Positions 34,775 to 43,972 of a DNA stretch of 64,000 nt are shown here, piece after piece (within the stretch, counting starts at the first letter, position 1; every line of letters starts with the position of its first letter). The translations under genes and the position numbers were made by a program. Under the pieces are notes generated by a model that did no database searches, was not told the origin of the DNA, and was given only the letters and a program-made list of their open reading frames with translations. Location of the stretch: NCBI GenBank assembly GCA_019285715.1, contig CP079108.1:1069001-1133000 (forward strand). The letters run 5' to 3'. Origin of the DNA: Sphingosinicellaceae bacterium (GTDB taxonomy: Bacteria > Pseudomonadota > Alphaproteobacteria > Sphingomonadales > Sphingomonadaceae).

Positions 34775-36769
34775 TCAGTCCTCTGCGAACGGTCCCAGGG
34801 CGTGATAGGTTGGTTCGTCAACAACCGGATAGGTCATCGTAAGCTCGCCAGCCTCCCCGGCAAGGGGGATAACGCTCGTCGTCCACCGGATTGCGGCGCG
34901 GTATCGGGCGACCCCGAGGTGCTGGGCGAACACCTCAGGAAGACATGCCGCCGCCTCCGCCGCCGATCCGTAGAGCTTCCTGGTGTCGAAGTTGATCGGA
35001 CCTCCGGGTTCGAACCTCGCGCCGGCGTGATATTCGCCGTCGCCGAGGAATATCCTCAGGAAATGCGCGTCGATGACGTGACAGCCGCCGACCTCCATTC
35101 CCACCCCGTTACTCTGATTGACGACGATGAGCGGCACCATGCGCAATTCCCGCATGTCTGCCAGGAGTTCGTGCGCGAGTGTCTGCTCGATCCGCAACCA
35201 TTCGGCTTTCCGCATCGCCTGGACGGAGGCCATTTCGAGCTTGCGCACGTAATTGTAGCACTCGCCGGGCTCGGACGGGGCGAGCAGGCACTTGATCTCG
35301 CAAACCAGAACGACGTCATCGATGCGGATCAGCAAATCGATCTGTTCGTCCGATTTGCGCCCGGGGAGATACGCGACTGCCCATGCGGACGGCTCGAGCA
35401 CGGGATTGCCCTCAAGCGCTCCGCGCACGAGTGCACGTACCGACGCTTCGTAGATCTCACCGTTCGCCGTCTTCGATAGATCAACTCTTCCCTTGCCCTG
35501 CAGCCACCGCTCGGTGCGGCGGATGGGCGAACCCCACACCAGAGCCCCGACGGCGAAGAGCAGTCGTTCCCCACCGGACACGGCGACGAGCGGCTTGTGC
35601 CAGAGGCCGATGCGGAAGAGCTCGGCGATGTCCGCTACCGGATCGGTGGTAAGCGCCGTGATGCAGGCGTCGGCGGTCTCCGTGTCGATCTCGAGGCAAG
35701 TGGCCGTCGCTGCGACGACCGTCGCTCGTTTGATCGAGCAGGCCGCGCGCTCCATCGTCGACCAGTCGGGTCTGTCGGGATCAGGGTCGTTGGGAAGTAG
35801 TTCCTGCGCCAGATCCTGCAGTATCTCGATCACCCGCGACAGCAGGGCCGGCGTGACGCCCGGGCCGCCGACCTGCTGGTCGGCGAACACCCGGGTGTAA
35901 GCATCGTCGATCGCGTCCAATGACAACCGGTGGCCGATCGTCCGTCTTTCGTCCGGCGCTCCAGTCACGGGAAAGGCCTCGCCGTCAGCCCACTCCACGG
36001 CGACGACGGTCAGCGGTAGGGCGGGCTCTCGCAGGGCTCCCGGCAGCGCACGCTCGATCTGGTGGTTGAGCATCGCGCCTTGCAAATGGAGAGACTGCTC
36101 CCGTAGATCCCAGACGCGCCAACCTGCCTGCCAGTCGGGGTCGCTCGGCGTCATTGCGTAGCCGCCTTCAACCTCGTCGAGGCGCCAGCCTTGCCATAGC
36201 GCTTGCTGCCAGACGTCGCGGAAGGCTCGTTCCAGCGAAAGGATCATGCCTGCACGGTGTGCGTGAGCCGCAAGTTCCCGGCTCGGCGCAACGGACGCCA
36301 CCCGGTCCGCGGTCGCGGCCGCGAACCAGTGGGGAAGGGTGTTGATGACCGACGTATTCAGATCGTCGGCGGTGGCGGGCGCAAGTCCCGGCGCCGGCTC
36401 GATCAGGATCTGGCTGATGGCGCCGAGATCCAGCGGTCGTCCGCTCGCCTGAGCGTCCGCCGTGGCCGCTTCGGCCTTGGACTTGATGATCAGAAAGCTG
36501 CGATTGGCGTCGGCGAGCGCCAGCGTCACAACCTCGTCGGAGGAATGACCGACAAAGAGGTCTTGCGTGTATATCTGGCTGAGCACTTGCCTCTGCCCAC
36601 CTACGAGCAGTGCGGTTCCCAGCAGCTGCAGGTCGCGGCTGGACACGGCCGCCTCCCCGGCGGCGTCAACCATGCTCACCCAGGCGTCGGGCTCGAAGGC
36701 GCGGCTGGTGGGATGGGCGAGAGCCGGCTTCGCTCTTCCCGTCAGGTGCCTAAACAGAATGGAGTCCAT
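34775..36769 (-). CDS. Large hypothetical protein with a C-terminal PD-(D/E)XK nuclease-like motif
   Basis: About 664 aa (690 if the GTG at 36847 is used; no start has a good ribosome site). I do not recognise the N-terminal 450 residues, which are helical and acidic. Near residues 475-492 the sequence IDLLIRIDDVVLVCEIKC fits the PD-(D/E)XK core: Asp at a strand end, then Glu-x-Lys on the next hydrophobic strand. This core is typical of restriction-like nucleases and many defence proteins. A later SNGVGMEVGGCHVID block follows. It has no operon partners. A single-gene nuclease/defence role is possible but unproven. Confidence 0.7.
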   Translation of the reverse strand: MDSILFRHLTGRAKPALAHPTSRAFEPDAWVSMVDAAGEAAVSSRDLQLLGTALLVGGQRQVLSQIYTQDLFVGHSSDEVVTLALADANRSFLIIKSKAEAATADAQASGRPLDLGAISQILIEPAPGLAPATADDLNTSVINTLPHWFAAATADRVASVAPSRELAAHAHRAGMILSLERAFRDVWQQALWQGWRLDEVEGGYAMTPSDPDWQAGWRVWDLREQSLHLQGAMLNHQIERALPGALREPALPLTVVAVEWADGEAFPVTGAPDERRTIGHRLSLDAIDDAYTRVFADQQVGGPGVTPALLSRVIEILQDLAQELLPNDPDPDRPDWSTMERAACSIKRATVVAATATCLEIDTETADACITALTTDPVADIAELFRIGLWHKPLVAVSGGERLLFAVGALVWGSPIRRTERWLQGKGRVDLSKTANGEIYEASVRALVRGALEGNPVLEPSAWAVAYLPGRKSDEQIDLLIRIDDVVLVCEIKCLLAPSEPGECYNYVRKLEMASVQAMRKAEWLRIEQTLAHELLADMRELRMVPLIVVNQSNGVGMEVGGCHVIDAHFLRIFLGDGEYHAGARFEPGGPINFDTRKLYGSAAEAAACLPEVFAQHLGVARYRAAIRWTTSVIPLAGEAGELTMTYPVVDEPTYHALGPFAED

Positions 36770-37129
36770 AGCGGAGCTGCACGACATGGATCGGGGCATG
36801 GAAGCAACTCTGATTGCGAAGGGCTTGTCGCGTGCCGCAGCTAGCACAACGCGGTCTAGCGGTCCCTCGGTACCTTCCTGCGCCGGTTGCTATCCGCCTT
36901 GGCGATCGTTGAGCGCGATAATGGCCCTGCCAGCGGGTCGCAAACGACAGAATACGGTCATCATGAACGTGGCCAGTCGTTCGCCTCGGTGGACGGCCTT
37001 GGCCGGGTTCCGAGGCCGCTGACACAACAGGGCGAAGTCAGATCTCTTAAAGGTGGGTTTGCCGAAGGCACGAGGGAGGAAAATGGACCTTCCCCGCCAA
37101 CGACATCCAGAAACCGCAAGGACGAAAAG
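36770..37129. other. Divergent promoter region
   Basis: About 280-360 bases (depending on the start of the long minus gene) between two divergent hypothetical genes. It ends in AAGGA for the plus-strand gene at 37130. Nothing else was recognised. Confidence 0.4.
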
Positions 37130-37732
37130 ATGATACCGAAACTGATCGACGAATCCGAAAGCCACTGCTTCGTGGTCGACGAGCGCAACGGCCTGTGGGT
37201 CCTGTTCGCAAGCCGGGACGCGATGACACGCGGCGGCGTGGTTCAGCCGCTCTGGTGCCGCGAGGCCGCGGACCGGACGACGTTGAGCGCGCTATTGCGC
37301 TGGGCGGCTATGCGGCGCGACCAGTGGGCGGCTTGGGGCAGGCTCGGAGAGGCCACCGGCAGCGAGGTGCTGAACCTCCATCTCCAGAACCTGCTGGACG
37401 CCGATCCGATCGCAGTGGTCGTGGGTACGGTCATGCAGCGCGGCGAGGATCCGTGCGTAGTCGTTCTCGGCGAAATGCTTTCCAGCGGCCACGGCTCCGG
37501 GTTTGAGGTGCTGCATCGACACACGTTCGCCTCAACGACCGCACGCAGCCGCTTTTTCGACTGGCTCAACGCCGACGACAACATGCACGCCGTCGAAGAG
37601 CTCGCGTTCCTCGCCTACAACCACGGTACGGACACGATCGACGCCACGATGGACAGGATCGCCGCCCTCCCTGTCGCGGCACCTCCTGAGCGTATCAGGG
37701 CCCGCCGCAAGCAGCCGACCGCGATGAGCTGA
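37130..37732 (+). CDS. Hypothetical protein, 200 aa
   Basis: AAGGA sits 6 bases before the ATG at 37130, and the frame runs to a stop followed at once by a hairpin. The protein is soluble, Trp- and Ala-rich (LSALLRWAAMRRDQWAAWG), with regular alternation suggesting a real fold and a basic C-terminal tail (RIRARRKQ). I recognise no domain. It is divergent from the nuclease-like gene. Confidence 0.65.
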   Translation: MIPKLIDESESHCFVVDERNGLWVLFASRDAMTRGGVVQPLWCREAADRTTLSALLRWAAMRRDQWAAWGRLGEATGSEVLNLHLQNLLDADPIAVVVGTVMQRGEDPCVVVLGEMLSSGHGSGFEVLHRHTFASTTARSRFFDWLNADDNMHAVEELAFLAYNHGTDTIDATMDRIAALPVAAPPERIRARRKQPTAMS

Positions 37733-37741
37733 CGCCGTCGT

Positions 37742-37769
37742 CCTGGCCGATCCTCCGGGGTCGGCCAGG
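37742..37769 (+). terminator. Hairpin after the 200-aa gene
   Basis: The arms CCTGGCCGA and TCGGCCAGG are exact complements around a 10-base loop, starting 9 bases after the stop at 37732. There is no T-tract, so Rho-independent action is uncertain. Confidence 0.5.
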
Positions 37770-38404
37770 GGCCTTCCACCGAACCGTAGCCGTCACCGCG
37801 GAGGCGACGTCCGTGCATGCCGTCTCGGGCGCGCGGCACCCGACTACGATCATCCGGACGCCTCGACCCGGCAAACCGGTGTTCCCATCTCCCCCAGCCC
37901 AACGTGCGTCTACCCACCCGACCAGCGGGCCGATGGCGCGGCATCACGATCCGGGAACACCGTCACAAGGGGGCTGGAAGGAGCTGGTCCATGCCCAGAC
38001 AGTCCCGTCATGAAGAGCGACACGCGGGGCCGATACTGTCAATCCGACACAAGAACGATCATGGGTACCAAGCACGATCTGGCCGTCATCGAGGCACCGT
38101 CGCGATGAAGCGAGCCGCAGGATGGCGGACTTCGGAAAGTTCGACGGGCGCCTGACTACGCCGCCGTTAACCACACGCATCCGAACCTTGAATGAGCTTA
38201 GTCCGGTTGTAGAAGCTCGTGAAGGCGCGGTCACCGGGGGCCGTCGGATATCGGCTGATTTCATCCACAGGTCGCTGCGGTTCTCGCGCAAGCCCGTCCA
38301 CCTTGGTTCACGTAGCAGGACGACATGCCATCACCCACTCTCGTCCACAGGTTTGTTCACTGCACGTTCTTGATGACGCCGAACAACCAGTTTACGCCGG
38401 TAGC
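37770..38404. other. Gene-free stretch
   Basis: About 635 bases with only Arg-rich shadow frames. Two TCCACAGG words (38264, 38344) were noted but are too few to suggest an origin. The promoter of the next gene should be here. Confidence 0.4.
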
Positions 38405-38785
38405 ATGGTCGGGCCGGTCCGCTCCCTCGACGACCTAAGTGCCAAGGGCGCTGATCTGCTCATCGTCTGCCGCGCCTGCGGCCACGACCGCAGTGTGGCC
38501 ATCGAACAGGTGGCGGCGATATTCCATCAACGTCGGTGGCAGACCGATTGGCGTGCCGCACATCAGCGGTTCCGATGCCGGAGATGCGGTTCGAAGGATG
38601 TGCGCCTCGACGCCGACTTCTACGGTCAGGCACTGCGGAAGCAGCGTCGTCCGGCATCGCTCTCGGCAGTGCCCGACGCCTTGAAGCCAGGACTCAGACC
38701 ACCGCCGCCGGGCGTGTCGCTGCCCGATTGGAACCGAGCTACGGAGAGGGAACGCAAGAAGCTGACCGACTTGGCGCTCAAATAG
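38405..38785 (+). CDS. Zinc-ribbon-like hypothetical protein
   Basis: A 126-aa protein. Two CxxC pairs, CRACGHDR (residues about 21-28) and CRRCGSKD (about 58-65), are spaced as a zinc ribbon, with the conserved start VRSLDDLSAKGADLLIVCRACG. I have seen this layout in sphingomonad hypothetical proteins with no assigned function. DNA or RNA binding is possible. The ATG at 38405 is chosen because it precedes the conserved region; no strong ribosome site is evident. Confidence 0.7.
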   Translation: MVGPVRSLDDLSAKGADLLIVCRACGHDRSVAIEQVAAIFHQRRWQTDWRAAHQRFRCRRCGSKDVRLDADFYGQALRKQRRPASLSAVPDALKPGLRPPPPGVSLPDWNRATERERKKLTDLALK

Positions 38786-39186
38786 TGTGCAAATCCCGCC
38801 GCAGCATCCGATCGAACTCTGTGGGCTAAGCGTGGCCCTTTTCTAAGTGGGCTACAGCCTTCTGATGCACCGGGCACGTACGCTGCGGAAGCGAGCGTAC
38901 GATTTGCGTCCATCTGACCGAGGAGGGGCTCCGCAGGCACCGCACCATGGCCCCTGCTCGCGGCGGCGAGCAGATCGGCATCGCGCTACCGTCCACTGAC
39001 GCTCAGGCGGGGGGCAGCGACTTGGTCGATTTCGGCAGGCGCGCGTGGCATACATCATCGTCTCGTTCAGACCCGTGATCTCCCGAGGATCCGCCCGGCC
39101 GAGCATGGTCGGCGACTCCGGTCAGCCGACCCGATGACGATCGACGATAGAACTGGGCCAGACCCTTCGTCGGACATAGATCGTAC
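38786..39186. other. Spacer between convergent small genes
   Basis: About 400 bases between the zinc-ribbon gene (plus) and a small membrane gene (minus). A near-inverted pair ACGTACGCTGCGGAAGCGAGCG lies at about 38877-38898. No gene was supported. Confidence 0.35.
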
Positions 39187-39609
39187 TTAGTCAGAAACCG
39201 CCCGCTGAAGATCGCGATCAAGCCAAGTCCTGAATGCGAACAACGCGAGGCCGCAGCCAGCCGTTATGCCGAACAGGAGCCAGGTCAGCCCGGTCGATCG
39301 GGAGAAGCGCATGTCTTGGGAGATGAAGACGACCATGCCGACCGCGCCGGTGGCAAGCATGCAGAGCAGGATCAAGAGTCTGAGCGCCCGGAGGAAACCC
39401 AGCTTCGCCTCCGACTGCGTAGGGCGCCAGATCGCCCAGGCGAACAGACCGACGACGAACGCGATCTCCGACCACCTTCCGGCGGTCTGGGAGATGTTGG
39501 CGCCAACCAGTTCTCCCACGAATGCCGTCCCGAAGATCCACGTGAACAGGCCGATAACTCCCCACCGTCGGAGCGCCATTCCGAACAGGAATCCCCACAG
39601 TATCGGCAT
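39187..39609 (-). CDS. Small membrane protein, unknown
   Basis: A 140-aa protein with four predicted membrane helices: ILWGFLFGMALRRWG, WSEIAFVVGLFAWAIW, LRLLILLCMLATGAVGMVVFI and LTWLLFGITAGCGLALFAF. A basic C-terminal tail (RTWLDRDLQRAVSD) follows. I recognise no family. I chose the ATG at 39609 because upstream residues are not membrane-like. It lies 69 bases downstream of the exported-protein gene on the same strand. Confidence 0.65.
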   Translation of the reverse strand: MPILWGFLFGMALRRWGVIGLFTWIFGTAFVGELVGANISQTAGRWSEIAFVVGLFAWAIWRPTQSEAKLGFLRALRLLILLCMLATGAVGMVVFISQDMRFSRSTGLTWLLFGITAGCGLALFAFRTWLDRDLQRAVSD

Positions 39610-39678
39610 CGGTCTTACTCCAAGGTACGTTTTATTCTCGCTGCGCGATCGGCTGCGCAACACATGTCACCGCGGGCT

Positions 39679-40449
39679 TCAGAATGCGGGGGCCTTGCGC
39701 TCGGTCGCTGCGACCGAAGCCGCTCTGACTTCGATGCGATGATCGAGATCGGTCCTCGCCCGATTGCCCATAAGCAGGACCAGATTGACGTCGCGTGTGC
39801 CGATGGCACCGAAGGCAGGACGCGTGTCGCACAGCGCCAGTAGATCGCCTTTCGAACACCAGCGGGCATCCAGGCTTTCCGTGTTGGTGTACTTCGATGT
39901 CGGCTTCCCGAACTTCGCCTGCAGAGCCGCGAGATACTGGGCGGGACTGTTGCCGTCCCAGGAGCCTATGTAGGTGATTGACGAGAGGGTCGCTCCGGCT
40001 TCCATCGGTAGAAACTGCAGCAGGTAGTGGTGGCCGTTGGCGTCGGTCATCGACGTGCGCTCCAGTACTCGGGGGACCGAGCCAGCATTTCGTCCGAGCA
40101 GAGACGCCGCCTGCATCTTCACACGACCGTCGAACGATGGATTGGTCAGATTGCCGCCGTTGAAATGCAGCCCCAGGCGCTTGGCGTTGCGGTCGGCCTC
40201 GCGCACCGACATCCCGAGCTTGAAGCCGAACAGCTCGAACGTGGCAGGATCACCCTCTAATATTGGCCTGCCGGCGATCGCCGTATCGTAAATTTCCAAC
40301 CCGTAGGGTTCGGGCGTCATGCCGATCGGCCGAGGGTCGGGGTGTCCCGTCGGAGAGCCGATCCGCTGGGCGACGGCTGGATAAGTCCCCGACAGCGCAA
40401 CCATGACCAACGCGATCGACGCAAACGTCCACGAACCTGAACCATGCAA
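39679..40449 (-). CDS. Exported hypothetical protein
   Basis: A 256-aa protein with an N-terminal signal peptide (WTFASIALVMVALSG, cleavage after AVAQ), so it is periplasmic or surface-located. The body contains ELFGFKLGMSVREADRNAKRLGL, a pattern seen in alphaproteobacterial exported proteins that compare successive repeats, and two Cys near the C-terminus (RWCSKGDLLALCDT). I know no function. The ATG at 40449 opens the signal peptide. Confidence 0.75.
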   Translation of the reverse strand: MHGSGSWTFASIALVMVALSGTYPAVAQRIGSPTGHPDPRPIGMTPEPYGLEIYDTAIAGRPILEGDPATFELFGFKLGMSVREADRNAKRLGLHFNGGNLTNPSFDGRVKMQAASLLGRNAGSVPRVLERTSMTDANGHHYLLQFLPMEAGATLSSITYIGSWDGNSPAQYLAALQAKFGKPTSKYTNTESLDARWCSKGDLLALCDTRPAFGAIGTRDVNLVLLMGNRARTDLDHRIEVRAASVAATERKAPAF

Positions 40450-40530
40450 CGATCTATCCTTCCAGACCTAGGCTAATATCTTAGGCCATAGCCCGTGGTT
40501 TAACTGCCGTCCAGACGGTCGCTGTTGTGC

Positions 40531-40791
40531 ATGGACGCTCGCTCACTGCTCGGCTGGAACATGAGGAAGCTGCGGTCCGAGGCGGGCCTCTCGCAGGAGC
40601 GCCTTGCCGCCGACTCCGGAATCGACCGGGCCTACGTCAGCGAACTCGAGCGCGGCGTCGTCGCGGCCTCCGTCGACATGCTGGACCGGCTCGCGACGAT
40701 CCTGGACGTGCCGGTAGCCGCGCTGCTCGAAGAGCCACCTGCAGGTGCAGCAGCGCCTGCGAATCTGACCAGGGGTCGGAAGCCGGCCTGA
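40531..40791 (+). CDS. XRE-family helix-turn-helix regulator
   Basis: A small 86-aa Cro/CI-type DNA-binding protein consisting of little more than the HTH. NMRKLRSEAGLSQERLAADSG gives helices 1-2, IDRAYVSELERG the recognition helix, then SVDMLDRLATILDVPVAALLEEP. A TTG two codons upstream could be used, but the ATG at 40531 is more natural. It may regulate a nearby accessory gene; nothing in the flanks identifies which. Confidence 0.88.
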   Translation: MDARSLLGWNMRKLRSEAGLSQERLAADSGIDRAYVSELERGVVAASVDMLDRLATILDVPVAALLEEPPAGAAAPANLTRGRKPA

Positions 40792-41430
40792 GGATCTACT
40801 GGCCGGCGCTCGCGGATCGTCAACGGCGACCGTACGGTCGCGCCTCGAAAGGCAAACGCCAGCTGCTCGTCGGCTGCTGGCGGATCGTCCGTGTCAACGA
40901 TGCAGATCGTTTACGGCCGCTGCGTCGCTGTCGCGTGGGCATCGCAAGGTATGAAACCGACAGCTGCTTCATTGGATGAGAACGTCGAACTCGTCGAGCG
41001 CGTCTCGGAGCCTGCCGCGACGATGCCCCGCCGCTGCTCCAATCTGGGATAACGGCCGACCATCCGCGCGGCGTCTCCTGAAGTACGACGGCGCAGGCTT
41101 CGCACTCGGCTGGCCGCACGCCAAATGGATCCGAGGGCACGGACCTATGTTCGCGCGTCGCGGTGGTGCAACGATTGGATCCGGCTGTCTGCCGGAATCC
41201 GGCCACCGGTCCGTGTTTCACAAGCAGCGGCTCCTCGAATGTCTTGCTCGTACGTTTCGCCGCCCGCGTCAACGACCGCTCGGTCTGCGGCCCCGTGACG
41301 CGATCAGCGCCGCTTCCACCGTCCGCACCGAGGCCGAAGATCTCCTGGAAAGCCGCGACCGGCATGCGCATCGAAAAAAGTCATCGCGGGAATCGCGGTT
41401 TTGCAGCTACACTTTCAGAGGATGAAAAAC
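40792..41430. other. Gene-free stretch upstream of the HD hydrolase
   Basis: About 640 bases. Long frames on both strands (plus 40976-41425, minus 40820-41371) have no domain, no ribosome site and shadow-like Arg/Pro/Ser composition. It may hold decayed genes. It ends in AGAGGA for the HD hydrolase. Confidence 0.4.
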
Positions 41431-42078
41431 ATGACGATCGCAGTGAACATGGCCGTCGGGCCGACCATCATGCTCCAGAGCGGTGAGTGGTTCGACATCC
41501 TCGACCCGAGGGGGAGCACATTCACGATCGAGGATATCGCCCACGGTCTCGCCAACACCTGTCGGTACGCGGGTCAGTGCAAGGAATTCTATTCAGTCGC
41601 GGAACACAGCCTCCACGTGAGCGCGACGTGCACGACTGCTCCGTTCGAAGCGCTCATGCACGACGCCGCGGAAGCCTTCATCGGAGACGTGACCCGACCG
41701 CTGAAGCAATTGCTGCCCGAGTACAAAGCCATTGAGCACGACATAGAACAGGCTGTCTTCGAACGCTTCAGCCTTCCGCCGATCCTCTCCCCCGAGGTGA
41801 AGCAAGCGGACCTGCGCGTGCTCGCCGCCGAGCAGGCCCAGATCATGGCGCCCAGCACTAGCGACTGGGCCAAGACCAGCAACATCTACCCAGCGACGAT
41901 CCGCGTGGAGTTCATGCCGCCGAAGGCCGCCAAGAAGGCGTTCCTGAAACGGTTCGCCGAGCTGTCCGCGCTGCGCGAAGCCGTCGCTCCATTCTCTCGG
42001 ATGCAGGGCATTCTCGCTCTCGAAGTCGTGACCGCATCGTATGCCAAGCGGTCTGAACGGGAAGCCAGCCACGAGTGA
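41431..42078 (+). CDS. HD-domain phosphohydrolase (YfbR/phage type)
   Basis: A 215-aa metal-dependent HD phosphohydrolase. The motif chain is visible: DIAHGLANTCRYAGQCKEFYSVAEHSLHVS (first His), then LMHDAAEAFIGDVTRPLKQLLP (the HD pair and the conserved Glu/Asp), then a later acidic helix. This is the YfbR-like/phage HD group, which dephosphorylates deoxynucleotides; the phage enzyme DatZ, a dATPase of Z-genome phages, is a functional relative. AGAGGA lies 8 bases before the ATG at 41431; an ATG three codons earlier has no spacing to it. It is 0.5 kb ahead of the 459-aa gene and close to the PurZ-like gene. Confidence 0.85.
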   Translation: MTIAVNMAVGPTIMLQSGEWFDILDPRGSTFTIEDIAHGLANTCRYAGQCKEFYSVAEHSLHVSATCTTAPFEALMHDAAEAFIGDVTRPLKQLLPEYKAIEHDIEQAVFERFSLPPILSPEVKQADLRVLAAEQAQIMAPSTSDWAKTSNIYPATIRVEFMPPKAAKKAFLKRFAELSALREAVAPFSRMQGILALEVVTASYAKRSEREASHE

Positions 42079-42588
42079 TCTCAAGCAGCCGTGGCTCCCA
42101 GCCGTTCGCGCACGTAGCCGATCTCAGCACCTGCTCGTAAGCGTCTTGCGCTGACATTCTGGGGCGATCGGCTCCGCGCGCGCACTAGACTCAGGACGAC
42201 GGCTCATTCCACCGGCCGGACTGAATTTCGCGTCGGTTCGGATACGGGCGAACCGAGCCGAACTCGATGACCACGAACCACAGGAGACCGCACCCGGACC
42301 TTCGCACCCGTATTGCCGGGATGCAGTCGGGCGGATCTCGCCGAAGCGCACCCGTGCCGGCTGCAATGTGAGATCCGTGGACGAACGGGTCGTCGCAATC
42401 GCCTCATCGGCCGTCTGAAGCGTCAGTTAGCTCGAACGGCGAGAAGTACCCCTTCGACGTCGTGCTGCTCGAGTGGTCGAACATACATCGGGACGGCCAT
42501 CTTTTCTGCCCGCGCCAATGCGCATCCCCGCCATTGGGGGATTTCGCGGATGGTCAGGGAGGTCAATCCTAGGATAGGGGAAAACCAC
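42079..42588. other. Intergenic region with a possible decayed minus-strand ORF
   Basis: A minus-strand segment at 42157-42080 reads MSAQDAYEQVL and then, one frame over, EIGYVRERLGATAA with a stop, which looks like a short real gene broken by a frameshift. Otherwise I see only the AGGGGA site for the next gene. Confidence 0.4.
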
Positions 42589-43968
42589 ATGGCAGGCTTG
42601 GAACATCAGAAGGACGAAATCCTCGACCGGCTCGCGCGTATCGGGAACGTGGCGCAATTCTTCGCGCTCCGCCCCAGTTCAAGCGGCCCCGTTGAAACGT
42701 TCAGCCGCATCAAGGGACGCGAGCCGAACCAGCGCCACAGCGATATAGACGAGGCGATTTCCGGAATCCTGAACGCCAGCGCAGACCGCATGGTGAACGT
42801 TCGGAGCTATACCCCAGACAGCCCCAGAAGCCGCGAATTCGTCTATGGTCTGAACAGTCTTGAGGCGGTTGCGAACACGATCGCGCGCCTGACTGCCGAA
42901 GGTCTGCACCTGATCATCAACGAGACGATCGACGTATCGGACGGTGGCGTGTCCGGCGTCGTGCAGGGCGGGACGATCGAGTTCGCACCGGACGACACCC
43001 CCCGCTGCGTCGAGAAGCCCGGCGTCGCGTCGCTTCCTTTCGAAGACGGCGTGGCGATGCTCCGGACCGTTTACGGGTTCGCGCCGGACCTGCACGCCGC
43101 CGACGGCGAACGGACCGAATTCAGCATCCACCCGCGGCCCAGTGGCTGGCGCGGGACCCACACCCTGCTGTGGGAGCACGAGACGGGCACCCGGCCGGCC
43201 AGGCCGACGGAGCCGAGCTGGCCGAACCGCTTCAGCCGGTTGATCGGCGACAAGGCATTCGGGTTGCTGGTCGCTGACCGTCTGGGACTACCGGTGCCCC
43301 GCACCCTGGTTATCGGGCGGAGAGTCGCGCCGTTCTCCTTCGGTCGGCCGACCGGATCCGCTGAGGTCTGGACGAGGACCTGCCCGACGGAGCCGCAGCC
43401 CGGCCTCTACACCACCGTCAAGGGATGGACCGACCCGTTCGCCTTGCTCGCCGCCGAGGACGCGGACGCGGACGTGATCGCGTCAGTGCTGCGCCAGGAC
43501 GCAGTGCAGGCGGCGCATTCGGGAGCGGCGATAGTCGGTCCGGACGGCCAGTTGCTCGTCGAGGGACGTTCCGGTGAGGGCGACCTGCTCATGCTGGGAA
43601 CGCAGGGACCGCAACCGCTTCCGGTTTCCGTCACCAGTTCGGTGCGCGATGCGCACGTCGCGCTCGCCGCGCACCTCGGCCCGGTGCGCTTCGAATGGGT
43701 GCACGACGGCCTGACTGTGTGGGTCGTGCAGCTGCACCGCGGAGCTACGCAGAGCACAGGTAGGTCGATCGTCCCCGGCGACGCGCGGGAATGGCGGGAA
43801 TTCAAGGTGGGGGACGGCCTCGAGCGCCTGCGCGCAATGCTGGTCGAACTACCCGCAGGCGACGGGGTCGTTGTGCATGGAGACGTGGGCATGACCAGCC
43901 ATGTCGCCGATCTTCTTCGCCGGGCTGGCGCTCCCGCCCGCCTAGGCCCCCCCCCAGCACACAACTAG
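42589..43968 (+). CDS. 459-aa protein, ATP-grasp/PEP-synthase-N-like (unassigned)
   Basis: AGGGGA precedes the ATG at 42589 inside a longer raw frame. An N-terminal conserved-looking region (IGNVAQFFALRPSSSGPVET) leads to a C-terminal half that resembles an ATP-grasp fold. There RLIGDKAFGLLVADRLGLPVPRTLVI corresponds to the first nucleotide-binding Lys segment, and RFEWVHDGLTVWVVQLHRG to the metal-binding Glu strand seen in PEP-synthase-type domains. I am not certain of the family. It ends 4 bases from the convergent DUF7002-like gene. Its place beside a kinase-PurZ-like fusion suggests nucleotide or ligase chemistry, an inference. Confidence 0.7.
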   Translation: MAGLEHQKDEILDRLARIGNVAQFFALRPSSSGPVETFSRIKGREPNQRHSDIDEAISGILNASADRMVNVRSYTPDSPRSREFVYGLNSLEAVANTIARLTAEGLHLIINETIDVSDGGVSGVVQGGTIEFAPDDTPRCVEKPGVASLPFEDGVAMLRTVYGFAPDLHAADGERTEFSIHPRPSGWRGTHTLLWEHETGTRPARPTEPSWPNRFSRLIGDKAFGLLVADRLGLPVPRTLVIGRRVAPFSFGRPTGSAEVWTRTCPTEPQPGLYTTVKGWTDPFALLAAEDADADVIASVLRQDAVQAAHSGAAIVGPDGQLLVEGRSGEGDLLMLGTQGPQPLPVSVTSSVRDAHVALAAHLGPVRFEWVHDGLTVWVVQLHRGATQSTGRSIVPGDAREWREFKVGDGLERLRAMLVELPAGDGVVVHGDVGMTSHVADLLRRAGAPARLGPPPAHN

Positions 43969-43972
43969 CGTC

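Noticed and set aside
38261-38350. Two TCCACAGG words as DnaA boxes of a replication origin
   Set aside because: Only two imperfect matches, 80 bases apart, with no AT-rich unwinding element or replication gene nearby.
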